Assembly (NCBI GenBank): GCA_024277835.1
Contig: JAJRUK010000225.1
Span: forward strand, 1-6,805
Direction: 5' to 3'
DNA: 6,805 bases
Source of the DNA: Planctomycetota bacterium
GTDB taxonomy: Bacteria > Planctomycetota > Phycisphaerae > UBA1845
In this document: piece by piece, positions 1 through 5,447 of the stretch
Position numbering within the stretch: the stretch's first letter is position 1
How the letters are laid out: every line of letters starts with the position of its first letter
The notes under the pieces: model-generated
Told to the model about the DNA's origin: nothing
The model's database searches: none
What the model saw: only the letters and a program-made list of their open reading frames with translations
Translations under genes and position numbers: made by a program

Positions 1-607
1 GGTGTTTAACACGCTCGCGGAGCGGCTGGCTGAGGCGGTGAAGAGTTTGACGATCGGTCCTGCGGATGTTCCTTCGTCGAATGTTGGACCGGTGATCGAC
101 GACGATGCGCGGCGGCGGATTCAGGAATACATCGACCTTGGCAAGAAGGAAGGTCGCGTATTTGTTGAGGGATCGCTTTCGGGCGATGACGCGGGTGGGT
201 ATTTTGTCGCACCGACGATTCTGACGGGGATCAACAACTCATCGCGACTTGCTCAGGAGGAAATTTTCGGACCGGTGGTTGTGCTTTTTCGAGCGAAGGA
301 TTTCGATGAGGCGCTCGACATCGCCAACAGCACCCGATACGCACTTACGGGCGGTCTTTTTTCGCGAAGTCCGATGAACATCGAGCGTGCGCGGAATGAA
401 TTCGCGGTCGGCAACCTATATATCAATCGGCGGATCACCGGCTCGCAGGTCGACGCTCAGCCATTTGGTGGGTTTAAGCTGAGCGGGACGGGCGTGAAGG
501 CTGGTTCGCCGGATTACCTGCTTCATTTTATGGACGCCCGGTGTATTACCGAGAACACAACGCGCAGCGGGCTGGTTCCGACGGATAAACGCACGAATGC
601 GTCTTGA
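1..607 (+). CDS. rocA: 1-pyrroline-5-carboxylate (L-glutamate gamma-semialdehyde) dehydrogenase, C-terminal part
   Basis: This is the last ~201 codons of an aldehyde dehydrogenase whose start lies upstream of the window; the GTG at base 2 is only the first in-frame codon, not a start. The enzyme oxidises glutamate gamma-semialdehyde to glutamate with NAD+ in proline and arginine catabolism, in the cytoplasm. Seen here: the QEEIFGPVV segment (visible residues 85-93), whose Glu belongs to the cofactor-binding part of the ALDH fold; the YALTGGLFSRSP segment; and the C-terminal signature GNLYINRRITG...QPFGGFKLSGTG.KAGSPDYLL (about 138-174). The GNLYINR/ITG and KAG.PDYL pattern fits RocA/PruA-type P5C dehydrogenases rather than generic ALDHs. 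The catalytic Cys region is outside the window. It ends with TGA followed by C. RocA type is my best reading; a C-terminal ALDH module of a bifunctional PutA is less likely from these motifs but cannot be excluded without the N-terminus. Confidence 0.93.
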   Translation, partial: VFNTLAERLAEAVKSLTIGPADVPSSNVGPVIDDDARRRIQEYIDLGKKEGRVFVEGSLSGDDAGGYFVAPTILTGINNSSRLAQEEIFGPVVVLFRAKDFDEALDIANSTRYALTGGLFSRSPMNIERARNEFAVGNLYINRRITGSQVDAQPFGGFKLSGTGVKAGSPDYLLHFMDARCITENTTRSGLVPTDKRTNAS

Positions 608-664
608 CGAGAAGGCTGTTTTCCCGATACCACTGTGAGGTTTCGGGCGGGGACGCGATGGAAG

Positions 665-689
665 GTGAGGTGCGGTTGTTGTACCTCAC
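665..689 (+). promoter_or_regulatory. Inverted repeat gtgaggt / acctcac upstream of the small peptide gene
   Basis: The 7-base arm gtgaggt (665-671) is matched perfectly by acctcac (683-689) with an 11-base loop. A third copy of gtgaggt lies at 635-641. It sits between the dehydrogenase stop and the Shine-Dalgarno of the 29-residue peptide. It could be an operator, a weak terminator (there is no T-run) or chance. The rest of 608-714 shows no gene and no convincing -35/-10 pair; a weak 5-base cccga/tcggg pairing (623-627 with 643-647) is the only other structure. Confidence 0.25.
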
Positions 690-714
690 GAAACTGGACT
701 TGCGGACTTGAATT

Positions 715-720
715 GGAGAG
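715..720 (+). promoter_or_regulatory. Ribosome binding site (GGAGAG) of the 29-residue peptide
   Basis: GGAGAG lies 6 bases before the ATG at 727. The good match and spacing are the main reason to treat the short reading frame as a real gene. Confidence 0.55.
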
Positions 721-726
721 AACGAT

Positions 727-816
727 ATGGGATCATTAGAGACTTTTTTCGGTGCGACGTTTGTTAATACTATTCTTTTCGCGCTGCTTCTCATCTTTCT
801 TGGGAATGCGTTTTAG
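727..816 (+). CDS. Small hydrophobic (single-pass membrane) peptide, 29 residues
   Basis: ATG to TAG gives 29 codons. The product has a short polar N-terminus (MGSLETFFG) followed by one continuous hydrophobic stretch from about residue 11 to 25 (FVNTILFALLLIFLG), enough for one membrane span. It has almost no charge: one Glu and no Lys or Arg. A GGAGAG Shine-Dalgarno stands 6 bases upstream. It sits alone between the dehydrogenase gene (119 bases upstream) and the secreted-protein gene (118 bases downstream), on the same strand as both. I do not recognise the family. A regulatory membrane peptide, a small subunit or a hydrophobic toxin are possible in principle, but nothing here chooses among them. 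Chance cannot be excluded for a frame this short; the Shine-Dalgarno and clean hydrophobic segment argue for a gene. Confidence 0.5.
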   Translation: MGSLETFFGATFVNTILFALLLIFLGNAF

Positions 817-860
817 GCCGCTGTTCTTACGTTCGTGTCACCCTTGATTGCGAGCGTCCG

Positions 861-879
861 CGCAGGCGTTAAGCCTGCG
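861..879. repeat. Perfect palindromic hairpin cgcaggc-gttaa-gcctgcg
   Basis: The two 7-base G+C-rich arms (861-867 and 873-879) pair perfectly around a 5-base loop. It lies 44 bases after the small peptide's stop and 55 bases before the start of the secreted-protein gene. There is no T-run after it, so a classical intrinsic terminator is not supported on the + strand. Its look is that of a short dispersed intergenic palindrome, or of a hairpin in the leader of the 935 gene. Whether it recurs in the genome cannot be judged from this window. Confidence 0.5.
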
Positions 880-934
880 GCTCGGGGGAGTGGTGGTCGA
901 GGGGCGCGTTGCTGCGCTTGTGGAGTTTTTTGGA

Positions 935-2242
935 ATGGTTCGGCAGAGATACAATCCGGCGGTTGTTTTCGCGGTGACGTTATTCTTGGGCGCGAGTGTA
1001 GTCGCGGCCAAGCCGATTGATCTGGCCGTTGCAAAACAATACTTCGCGGAAGCGGCGGCGTTGTGCGAAAAAGACGCGGGCAAGCTGTGGGGCGTATCGC
1101 TGTGCGGGCCGATGATTTTTGTCGATTCCGAGTCGCGAGGCGTCGTAGCGAACCAGGCTGATGCCAACGGTCATCTCAACGCAGACTCGGGCGTCTTTAC
1201 GGGCGTGCTTCCGCAGGATGTCCGGATCGCCAACACGGCGACTGTTTGGGCCGACGTCTACTGGACGATGGTCATGTGGCCACTTCCGCAGGACAAGTTA
1301 GATCGCGCGCGTTTGATGATGCACGAGTTGTGGCATCGCGTGCAGAGTGACGTCGGCATGCCAATGAACGATCCGCCGAACGCGCATCTCGATCGGTTCG
1401 ATGGACGTGCGTACATGCAGCTCGAATGGCGAGCGCTGGCAGTGGCGCTCGATACGGCGGGCATCAAACAGGTTGAAGCAGTCAAAGACGCGCTCGTGTT
1501 TCGCGCGGCAAGGCGCTCGATTATCAAGGACTGTTCAGCCGCTGAAAACGCACTCGAACTTAATGAAGGGCTTGCTGAGTATACGGGCATCCGGTTGTCT
1601 GGATGCGAGGGCAGCGAGTGCATCGCGCGGGCGATCAAGAAACTTGACGACGCTCCGAAAGCAGAGTCGTTTGTTCGGTCCTTTGCTTACGCGAGTGGTC
1701 CTGCATGGTGTCTTCTGCTGGATCAATCCAGCCCCGGTTGGCGCAGCCGATTGAAACCCGGTGACGACCTCGCCGGACTTGTGGCACGTGCGATGAAGGT
1801 TCGATTTACAGAACCGCTCGGCGAGGCGTACAAGAAGGCGGGGCCTCGCCACGGCGCGGATGACATACGCGATGCCGAGACGAAGCGGGCCAAGGATCGT
1901 GTCGCGAAGCTCGCCGCGATGAAAGCGAAGTTTGTCGATGGTCCGGTTCTGACGTTTCCTCTAAAGCAGGTACGTTTTAGCTTCGATCCCGCTACGGTCA
2001 TCCCGCTGACCGATGAAAGGTTGCTCCATCCTGACGGGACGATCAGCGATCGATGGGGTACGCTTCAAGCGCCGGGGGGATTTACGATCGACATCGAGAT
2101 GACGCAAGTCGTCGTACCAGTCGCGCCGAATCTGACCGAACCGAAAACGGAGGGAGAGGGCTGGTCCGTATCGCTTCGCCGCGGATGGGTCATCGTGCGG
2201 GATGAGAAGGAAGGTTGCTGGATCGCAAAGCAAGGTGGATAG
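935..2242 (+). CDS. Secreted HELWH-motif putative zinc metallopeptidase (gluzincin-like), 435 residues
   Basis: I chose the ATG at 935, not the upstream in-frame TTG at 848, because it is preceded by GGAG (922-925, 9-base spacing) and opens a typical signal peptide: MVRQR, then a hydrophobic core (about residues 8-22), then VVAA before Lys. The mature protein should therefore be exported. Seen: HELWH at residues 130-134, a zinc-binding HExxH motif with catalytic Glu131; a conserved-looking QLEWRAL segment near 162-168; and NEGLAEYTG at 210-218, where a Glu (211 or 215) is the probable third ligand, about 77 residues after the motif. The HExxH plus (N/x)EGLAEY arrangement is known from gluzincin or 'peptidase MA-like' proteins. 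The C-terminal ~130 residues begin with a charged, probably helical segment (about 309-330) and continue into a strand-rich part; I see no named domain. Substrate unknown. It ends 3 bases from the convergent kinase gene. Protease function is inferred from motifs only. Confidence 0.85.
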   Translation: MVRQRYNPAVVFAVTLFLGASVVAAKPIDLAVAKQYFAEAAALCEKDAGKLWGVSLCGPMIFVDSESRGVVANQADANGHLNADSGVFTGVLPQDVRIANTATVWADVYWTMVMWPLPQDKLDRARLMMHELWHRVQSDVGMPMNDPPNAHLDRFDGRAYMQLEWRALAVALDTAGIKQVEAVKDALVFRAARRSIIKDCSAAENALELNEGLAEYTGIRLSGCEGSECIARAIKKLDDAPKAESFVRSFAYASGPAWCLLLDQSSPGWRSRLKPGDDLAGLVARAMKVRFTEPLGEAYKKAGPRHGADDIRDAETKRAKDRVAKLAAMKAKFVDGPVLTFPLKQVRFSFDPATVIPLTDERLLHPDGTISDRWGTLQAPGGFTIDIEMTQVVVPVAPNLTEPKTEGEGWSVSLRRGWVIVRDEKEGCWIAKQGG

Positions 2243-2245
2243 GTC

Positions 2246-3073
2246 TTAGGCGCTCGCGCTTCGTAAGCGAAGCGTGAACGTCGTGCCGTGCTCATTGTCG
2301 CTGGTGGCGGTGATGGTGCCGCCGTTTTCCGAAATGAGGTCTTTGCAAAGGGCCAACCCAAGCCCGCCACAACGCTTTCGACCCGACCGCTCGGTCGGTT
2401 TGGTCGATCGAAGCATCTCAAAAATCGTAGGGAGCACGTCCGGCGGGATCGCAGGGCCGGTGTTGTTGATCGTGAGCTCAACGAAATCCGCCTCGCGAGA
2501 TGCTTTGATCACAAGTCGCCCGCCGTGCTGGGCAGCCATCGCCTCACGAGCGTTGAGCAGGAGATTAAACAGCACTTGTTGAAGCTGTAGGTGGTCACCC
2601 CAAACTGTGATCGACTCGGCCACGTCGATCATGACGTCTACACCGTCCTTGGAAAGGTCGCGACAGAGAGACTCGAGCGCGTCATCCACAACGCGACGAA
2701 GACAGACCGCCTCGTGCGTTGGGGGAGTGGCTGAGCTTAGCTCCAAAATGCGCTCCGACATGCGAACGAGAATCCGTGTGTTCTTGAGCGTTACGGAGAT
2801 CGTTTTCTTCATGAGCGCGACGTCGTCGGTTGATTCGGCGTACTCCGCATAGGACAGGATCGGCGTGAGCAGGTTGTTCACCTCGTGCGCGATGGTCGCA
2901 GCCGCGGTTCCGAGTCCAGCGAGTTGCTGCGCCTGACGAACCTGCGACCTGAGTAGCTCGAACTGACCGGTTAGCTCCGCAAGCCTTGCTTCGACGGCGT
3001 CGCCATCCAGTGGCGGAGGAGATTGCAGCGGCGCACTTTGGGAAGTTGGCGTGGCTGACCGGTTTCGTGTCAT
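2246..3073 (-). CDS. Soluble sensor histidine kinase (NtrB-like HisKA + HATPase), orphan
   Basis: A cytoplasmic two-component kinase that would autophosphorylate on His and pass phosphate to a response regulator, none of which is encoded here. With the ATG at 3073 the product has 275 residues. Order: a Ser/Pro/Thr-rich N-terminus (to about 22), a short helical linker (about 23-50), the H-box IAHEVNNLLTPI with His63, the N-box FNLLLNAREAM (Asn174), a G1 box, an F-box remnant IFEMLRSTK, and the G2 box GGLGLAL (236-242). There is no membrane segment and no PAS, GAF or receiver domain, so the signal must come through a partner or the N-terminus. The G1 box reads NTGPAI where DxGxG is usual, with Asn204 and Ala208 in place of Asp and Gly. 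The frame stays open upstream to 3274, but that would run into the divergent gene and its sequence is Arg-rich and unconvincing. No strong Shine-Dalgarno precedes 3073, so the start is uncertain. Confidence 0.9.
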   Translation of the reverse strand: MTRNRSATPTSQSAPLQSPPPLDGDAVEARLAELTGQFELLRSQVRQAQQLAGLGTAAATIAHEVNNLLTPILSYAEYAESTDDVALMKKTISVTLKNTRILVRMSERILELSSATPPTHEAVCLRRVVDDALESLCRDLSKDGVDVMIDVAESITVWGDHLQLQQVLFNLLLNAREAMAAQHGGRLVIKASREADFVELTINNTGPAIPPDVLPTIFEMLRSTKPTERSGRKRCGGLGLALCKDLISENGGTITATSDNEHGTTFTLRLRSASA

Positions 3074-3132
3074 TGTACGAATGCGCTTGCCCGTGGTATC
3101 TTCAAGAGTGAGTGTCACTGTGTCTGACGTAT

Positions 3133-3148
3133 CGGCACTGTCGTGCCG
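3133..3148. promoter_or_regulatory. Hairpin cggcac-tgtc-gtgccg between divergent genes
   Basis: The perfect 6-base arms (3133-3138, 3143-3148) close a 4-base loop in the 95-base divergent intergenic region (3074-3168). It sits 20 bases before the GTG start of the 88-residue gene and 60 bases upstream of the kinase start. It could be an operator or a leader hairpin; no clear promoter boxes are visible around it. Confidence 0.3.
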
Positions 3149-3155
3149 CGCGCTT

Positions 3156-3161
3156 GAAGGG
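3156..3161 (+). promoter_or_regulatory. Ribosome binding site (GAAGGG) deciding the GTG start at 3169
   Basis: GAAGGG ends 7 bases before the GTG at 3169. No comparable signal precedes the in-frame candidate start at 3112, which would also encode a Cys/Arg-rich leader unlike the rest of the protein. Confidence 0.45.
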
Positions 3162-3168
3162 ATACCGC

Positions 3169-3435
3169 GTGGATTCTGCGCATCAGCTCGGCGTCTTTCT
3201 CGACTTGTTTGAACGACTCGGGGTCGAAGTGCGTAGCGAACATCTCGGCGGTGATGGGTGCAATCTCTGCGCACTCAAGGGCAGGCGAATCATGTTCATC
3301 GATTTAGATGCGGATACTGCGACTCGACTTGATAGTTGCGCATCCGCCCTCGCGCAACTCCCGCAGATCGACAAGACATTCGTCCCGCCGGAGATTCGTG
3401 AGCGGATTGATAAGATACGAAGTGTGGGCGAGTAG
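3169..3435 (+). CDS. Conserved-looking small cytoplasmic protein of unknown function, 88 residues
   Basis: The GTG at 3169 is favoured by the GAAGGG site 7 bases upstream; an ATG-independent longer frame opens at 3112. The product begins with a helical segment (HQLGVFLDLFERLGVEV), then EHLGGDGCNLCALKGRR, then a hydrophobic strand ending in acidic residues (IMFIDLDADTATRLD), a helix (CASALAQLPQ), and FVPPEIRERIDKI at the C-terminus. The layout helix, GG-D-G-C-x-L-C-x-L-K-G-R, strand, helix, FxPPxIR resembles a small conserved hypothetical family I recall from planctomycetes and deltaproteobacteria, in which the K-G-x-x segment is followed by a hydrophobic strand. No function is known to me. 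The CNLC pair could bind metal, but two Cys alone do not establish that. There is no signal peptide or membrane span. It is divergent from the histidine kinase, so the two may share control. Codon use resembles the flanking genes. Confidence 0.75.
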   Translation: MDSAHQLGVFLDLFERLGVEVRSEHLGGDGCNLCALKGRRIMFIDLDADTATRLDSCASALAQLPQIDKTFVPPEIRERIDKIRSVGE

Positions 3436-3692
3436 TTTCTCACTTGACCTGCGGACATTCCTTTAGCGACAGCAAGTTCGTCAACCGCATGAGCGCGAGC
3501 AGTAAAACAACCGATCCGCAACCGGAAGGAAATGAAACGGAGCGGGATCTTCGGTAAAAATGGCTCCCCGCCGACACCGCGCCGTCGTTGCGACACGCAT
3601 CTCCCCAGACACGTCGCTCAACAGCGCGAGTTCGGCGGGTTGCCCGCAGAGGAAGCTGTGTTCCGTGGGACAGGAGAACACACCCGCTCCGT
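3436..3692. other. Intergenic stretch with no supportable gene
   Basis: The open frames here (for example an ATG at 3489 giving 22 codons, and frames from 3532 and 3560) lack Shine-Dalgarno sites and have proline/arginine-rich, low-complexity products. The only clean structure is gcggg-ttg-cccgc (3635-3647), a 5-base stem with a 3-base loop and no T-run. I see no promoter or RNA gene. Confidence 0.4.
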
Positions 3693-3831
3693 CCCCCCCA
3701 TTGTTCGGTTCCAACCCCCGACCCGACCCCGACCTAACCCCTAGTCACCCCGACCGCCCCCTATCAACCCCAAGACTCATTGGCCTCACCCCGAGGCCAC
3801 CTCGTCCTCACATGCACCCCGCGAACCCCCC
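3693..3831. repeat. Array of C-tracts (G-tracts on the minus strand), roughly helically spaced
   Basis: Ten runs of four to seven C lie on the + strand, starting at 3693, 3715, 3727, 3738, 3748, 3757, 3768, 3789, 3817 and 3826. In the central part (3715-3771) the runs begin 12, 11, 10, 9 and 11 bases apart, close to one helical turn. The minus strand therefore carries GGGG runs separated by 5-7 bases, which fits the general pattern of intermolecular or long-loop G-quadruplexes, and the + strand fits an i-motif. No protein frame across it is credible. Confidence 0.55.
3781..3799. other. Hairpin tggcctc-acccc-gaggcca inside the C-tract array
   Basis: Perfect 7-base arms (3781-3787 and 3793-3799) close a 5-base loop that contains one of the C-runs. 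No T-run follows on either strand, so a terminator role is not supported. Confidence 0.4.
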
Positions 3832-3935
3832 GATCCGCGGTCACGAGGGTCGTAAATGCACCGGGCGTGCCAAGAATGCCCCACGCGAAGATTATTTCCA
3901 TTGATGAATGTAAGTGCTTGCCTAAGTAGGAGTTA

Positions 3936-4165
3936 CAGTGCTAAGAAACGCTGAGAGCCTCGGGCATCAGCACTGAATCACACCGGGGAATCGGCCTCTT
4001 ACGCACCCCAACTGGGGACTATTACCCAGTTTGCAGGCTGAATCATAAGTAGGTCTAAGAAGGTGTATCTCAATGGTCGCGATATACCGAGTCGCGATCA
4101 TGAGGAAGCGGTTTTCACGCATTAGACCGGATCGCTTCCTTACGGGCGCGGCTTTGATAAAAGCC
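3936..4165. ncRNA. Candidate structured RNA or hairpin cluster in an AT-richer gene-free region
   Basis: Several strong inverted repeats follow one another: 3936-3942 with 3969-3975 (7 bases, enclosing an alternative 3950-3954/3967-3971 plus 3957-3959/3963-3965 hairpin); 4010-4016 with 4025-4031 (7 bases, 8-base loop); 4073-4082 with 4092-4101 (10 pairs, one of them G-T); 4103-4110 with 4133-4140 (8 bases); 4150-4155 with 4160-4165 (6 bases, loop gata). Direct repeats also occur: taagtagg at 3923 and 4046, ctgaatca at 3973 and 4038, and ctaagaa at 3941 and 4055. Frames across it on both strands look non-coding. I do not recognise a known RNA class (not tRNA, tmRNA, SRP RNA or RNase P by motif), and the strand is undetermined. 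It could instead be the folded 3' region of the minus-strand uvrA unit, or a mobile-element remnant. Confidence 0.35.
4150..4165 (-). terminator. Hairpin downstream of the CBM9-like gene, possible terminator
   Basis: On the minus strand, ggctttTATCaaagcc begins 20 bases after the TAG of the CBM9-like gene, and the larger 8-base hairpin 4103-4140 follows it. Neither is followed by a run of T, so intrinsic termination is doubtful; position is the main argument. Confidence 0.3.
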
Positions 4166-4185
4166 ATTCGCACACGTGTTGTGAT

Positions 4186-4839
4186 CTACGCCAGAACCGC
4201 CGTTGCCCAGGTGGAGGGGTCTACGTTCCAGGAGAGTTCGTCGCCGATGGTGAGGTGTTGCTGGCCGTGGTCGGCGTCTTCGAGGAGGTAGTAGAAGCCG
4301 ATGCGGGAATGGTCGGCGGGGTTGAATCCGTTCATGTAGCTTGCGGGGATGATTGCCTCGAGCGAGTAGCTGGACTTTGTGATGTGGGACGCGATTTGGA
4401 TTTTTCCGGCGGGGACTTTTGGGGCGTCCTCTTTGGCGCGCTGCAGTTTGCCAGAGCCAGCGAAGGGTTTGTCTTTTGTGGTACCGCCGCCTGTGGGGAG
4501 GAAGAAGAACTGATGGCAGTAGCGGGTGGCTCGTTTGTTTTTGCGGGCGTCGCGAGTGTCGATGCAGAGGCGGAGGTTGTCGCCTTTCCAGTATTGTTTT
4601 GGGTCGCAGCGGAGGGGGCGTCTCTTGTTTTTGACGCGTGTTGCGATGGCGATGCCATTTTCGTTCCAGCAGGACCACACGTCGGCGAACTCCGGGGCAT
4701 CGTCGATCTCGCCGAGCGCCGGTAGTAAATCTGCGTCAGTCCAGTTGCCGAGTTTTCCGTCTAGCTTGGGAAGGTTCTTGCGAAAGTGTAGCGGGAACTC
4801 CAGCGAGAAGAGGAATCGGTTGGGGATCAGCGTGCTCAT
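4186..4839 (-). CDS. CBM9/DOMON-fold-like cytoplasmic protein coupled to uvrA, 217 residues
   Basis: The ATG at 4839 overlaps the TGA of the UvrA continuation as ATGA, which indicates translational coupling; an AAAGG-type sequence lies about 11 bases upstream. A longer in-frame start at 4956 would lie inside the UvrA frame and is rejected. The protein has no signal peptide. Its pattern fits the beta-sandwich of CBM9 or DOMON-like domains: KLDGKLGNWTDADLLP near 25-40, FADVWSCWNENGIAIATRV (51-69), YWKGDNLRLCIDTRD (83-97), RATRYCHQFFFLP (103-115), a Gly/Lys-rich loop with GGGTTKDKP (117-125), SYSLEAIIPASYMNGF (157-172) and IGFYYLLEDAD (180-190). CBM9 proteins usually bind sugars outside the cell; a cytoplasmic member next to a repair ATPase is odd. 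The ligand is unknown. Fold assignment is by pattern, not by search. Confidence 0.85.
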   Translation of the reverse strand: MSTLIPNRFLFSLEFPLHFRKNLPKLDGKLGNWTDADLLPALGEIDDAPEFADVWSCWNENGIAIATRVKNKRRPLRCDPKQYWKGDNLRLCIDTRDARKNKRATRYCHQFFFLPTGGGTTKDKPFAGSGKLQRAKEDAPKVPAGKIQIASHITKSSYSLEAIIPASYMNGFNPADHSRIGFYYLLEDADHGQQHLTIGDELSWNVDPSTWATAVLA

Positions 4840-5447
4840 GCGGTCTGCAACCTTTCTTCCGTCTCGCCGGTGGGTGCGCTCCGCTTCCAGACGTCGCGCA
4901 GTTGTTTCGTGTCGATCTGATCGAGCGAGCGGACCCAGAAAACGATCGTGTCGCACTCGGGACGGCGTTTGATTTCGACATCCTGACCGAGTTTATCGAC
5001 CTGGGTCGGGGTGAAGACGTTATTGGGTGCTCTGAGTTCGACGCGAAGACCGCGACCCATGTTGGTCACGATTTTGCCTCGCCGCGTATCGCCTTCAAGA
5101 AGCTGAACCGTGGTTTTGCTGCACCAGTCGAATTCCAGGTCGGGTTGAAGCGATTTGAATCGACCGACGAGCGAAACGAGAAGGGCTGGTTTCCATTTCG
5201 CAACTTGCCTCGCGGACATGCTTTTTTGCGACAGATGCCACGCCTGCCCGAGCGCTTTCCATGGCTTACTCAGCTCGACGTTTGATTGTTGATTGTCCAG
5301 GTGCTTTGCGTAGGCGGTGGCAGCTTGTTTTAGGAATTTCTTGAACACGGGCTTGGTCAGGTCTGTTTGGTCGCGGAGCGAGATGCGAATGTCGTCCCAG
5401 CCGCCGGCGATTCCGGTCAGATTTCGTACGCGGACGCGACTCCACTG
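4836..5447 (-). CDS. Continuation of the UvrA C-terminal extension after an in-frame TGA (203 residues)
   Basis: These 203 codons are in the same frame as uvrA and directly follow its TGA with no other stop. The first residues (QWSRVRVRNLTG...WDDIRISLR) read as a smooth continuation of the protein. An independent start is weak: the first usable codon is a GTG at 5348, without a Shine-Dalgarno, giving 170 residues and losing part of the first domain. Content: the end of extension repeat 1 (to about 5304), a linker, and the whole of repeat 2 (AWHLSQ..., DWCSKTTVQL, RVELRAPNNVFT, IVFWVRSLDQIDTKQL). It ends as TGA overlapping the ATG of the CBM9-like gene. Possible readings are a nonsense mutation splitting one gene, stop-codon readthrough, a separately translated second polypeptide, or a base error in the sequence. 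The frame is intact otherwise, so any loss of function must be recent. Confidence 0.7.
   Translation of the reverse strand, partial: QWSRVRVRNLTGIAGGWDDIRISLRDQTDLTKPVFKKFLKQAATAYAKHLDNQQSNVELSKPWKALGQAWHLSQKSMSARQVAKWKPALLVSLVGRFKSLQPDLEFDWCSKTTVQLLEGDTRRGKIVTNMGRGLRVELRAPNNVFTPTQVDKLGQDVEIKRRPECDTIVFWVRSLDQIDTKQLRDVWKRSAPTGETEERLQTA
4875..5243 (-). repeat. UvrA extension domain, repeat 2 (protein-level)
   Basis: Read on the minus strand from AWHLSQ to VWKRSA. Shared landmarks with repeat 1 are AWH, an isolated W before an LLxxLV helix, DW..(K/R).T.V(E/Q)(I/L), (L/R)x(S/E)(F/L)RxPxxxFT, and D-I-x(3)-(L/V)R-(D/S)-x-(D/T)-Q-x-D. The similarity was found by eye. Confidence 0.5.

Noticed and set aside
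848..934. Extension of the secreted-protein gene to a TTG at 848
   Set aside because: It would bury the signal peptide behind 29 residues and start inside the region of the 861-879 palindrome, and it lacks a Shine-Dalgarno.
3074..3274. Extension of the kinase to 3274
   Set aside because: The added 67 residues are Arg-rich and overlap the divergent 88-residue gene on the other strand.
3489..3557. 22-codon frame beginning MSASSKTTD
   Set aside because: No ribosome binding site and no hydrophobic or conserved character; indistinguishable from chance.
3693..3831. C-tract array as a CRISPR or tandem repeat array
   Set aside because: The intervening bases differ in sequence and length and there is no repeat unit beyond the C-runs themselves.
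3560..3904. 114-codon frame across the C-rich region
   Set aside because: Proline/arginine-rich composition imposed by the C-tracts, no Shine-Dalgarno, no recognisable domain.
4073..4291. Plus-strand 72-codon frame and minus-strand 68-codon frame over the hairpin cluster
   Set aside because: Both run through strong inverted repeats, both mirror each other's Arg-rich stretches, and neither has a ribosome binding site.
4255..5285. Long plus-strand frames of 156 and 215 codons opposite the CBM9-like gene and UvrA continuation
   Set aside because: They are antisense shadows of G+C-rich coding sequence; the minus-strand products carry the recognisable domains.
5346..5348. GTG as an independent start of a 170-residue gene ending at 4836
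   Set aside because: There is no Shine-Dalgarno, and the 33 codons before it (back to the TGA) look like the same domain, so the frame reads better as a continuation of uvrA.
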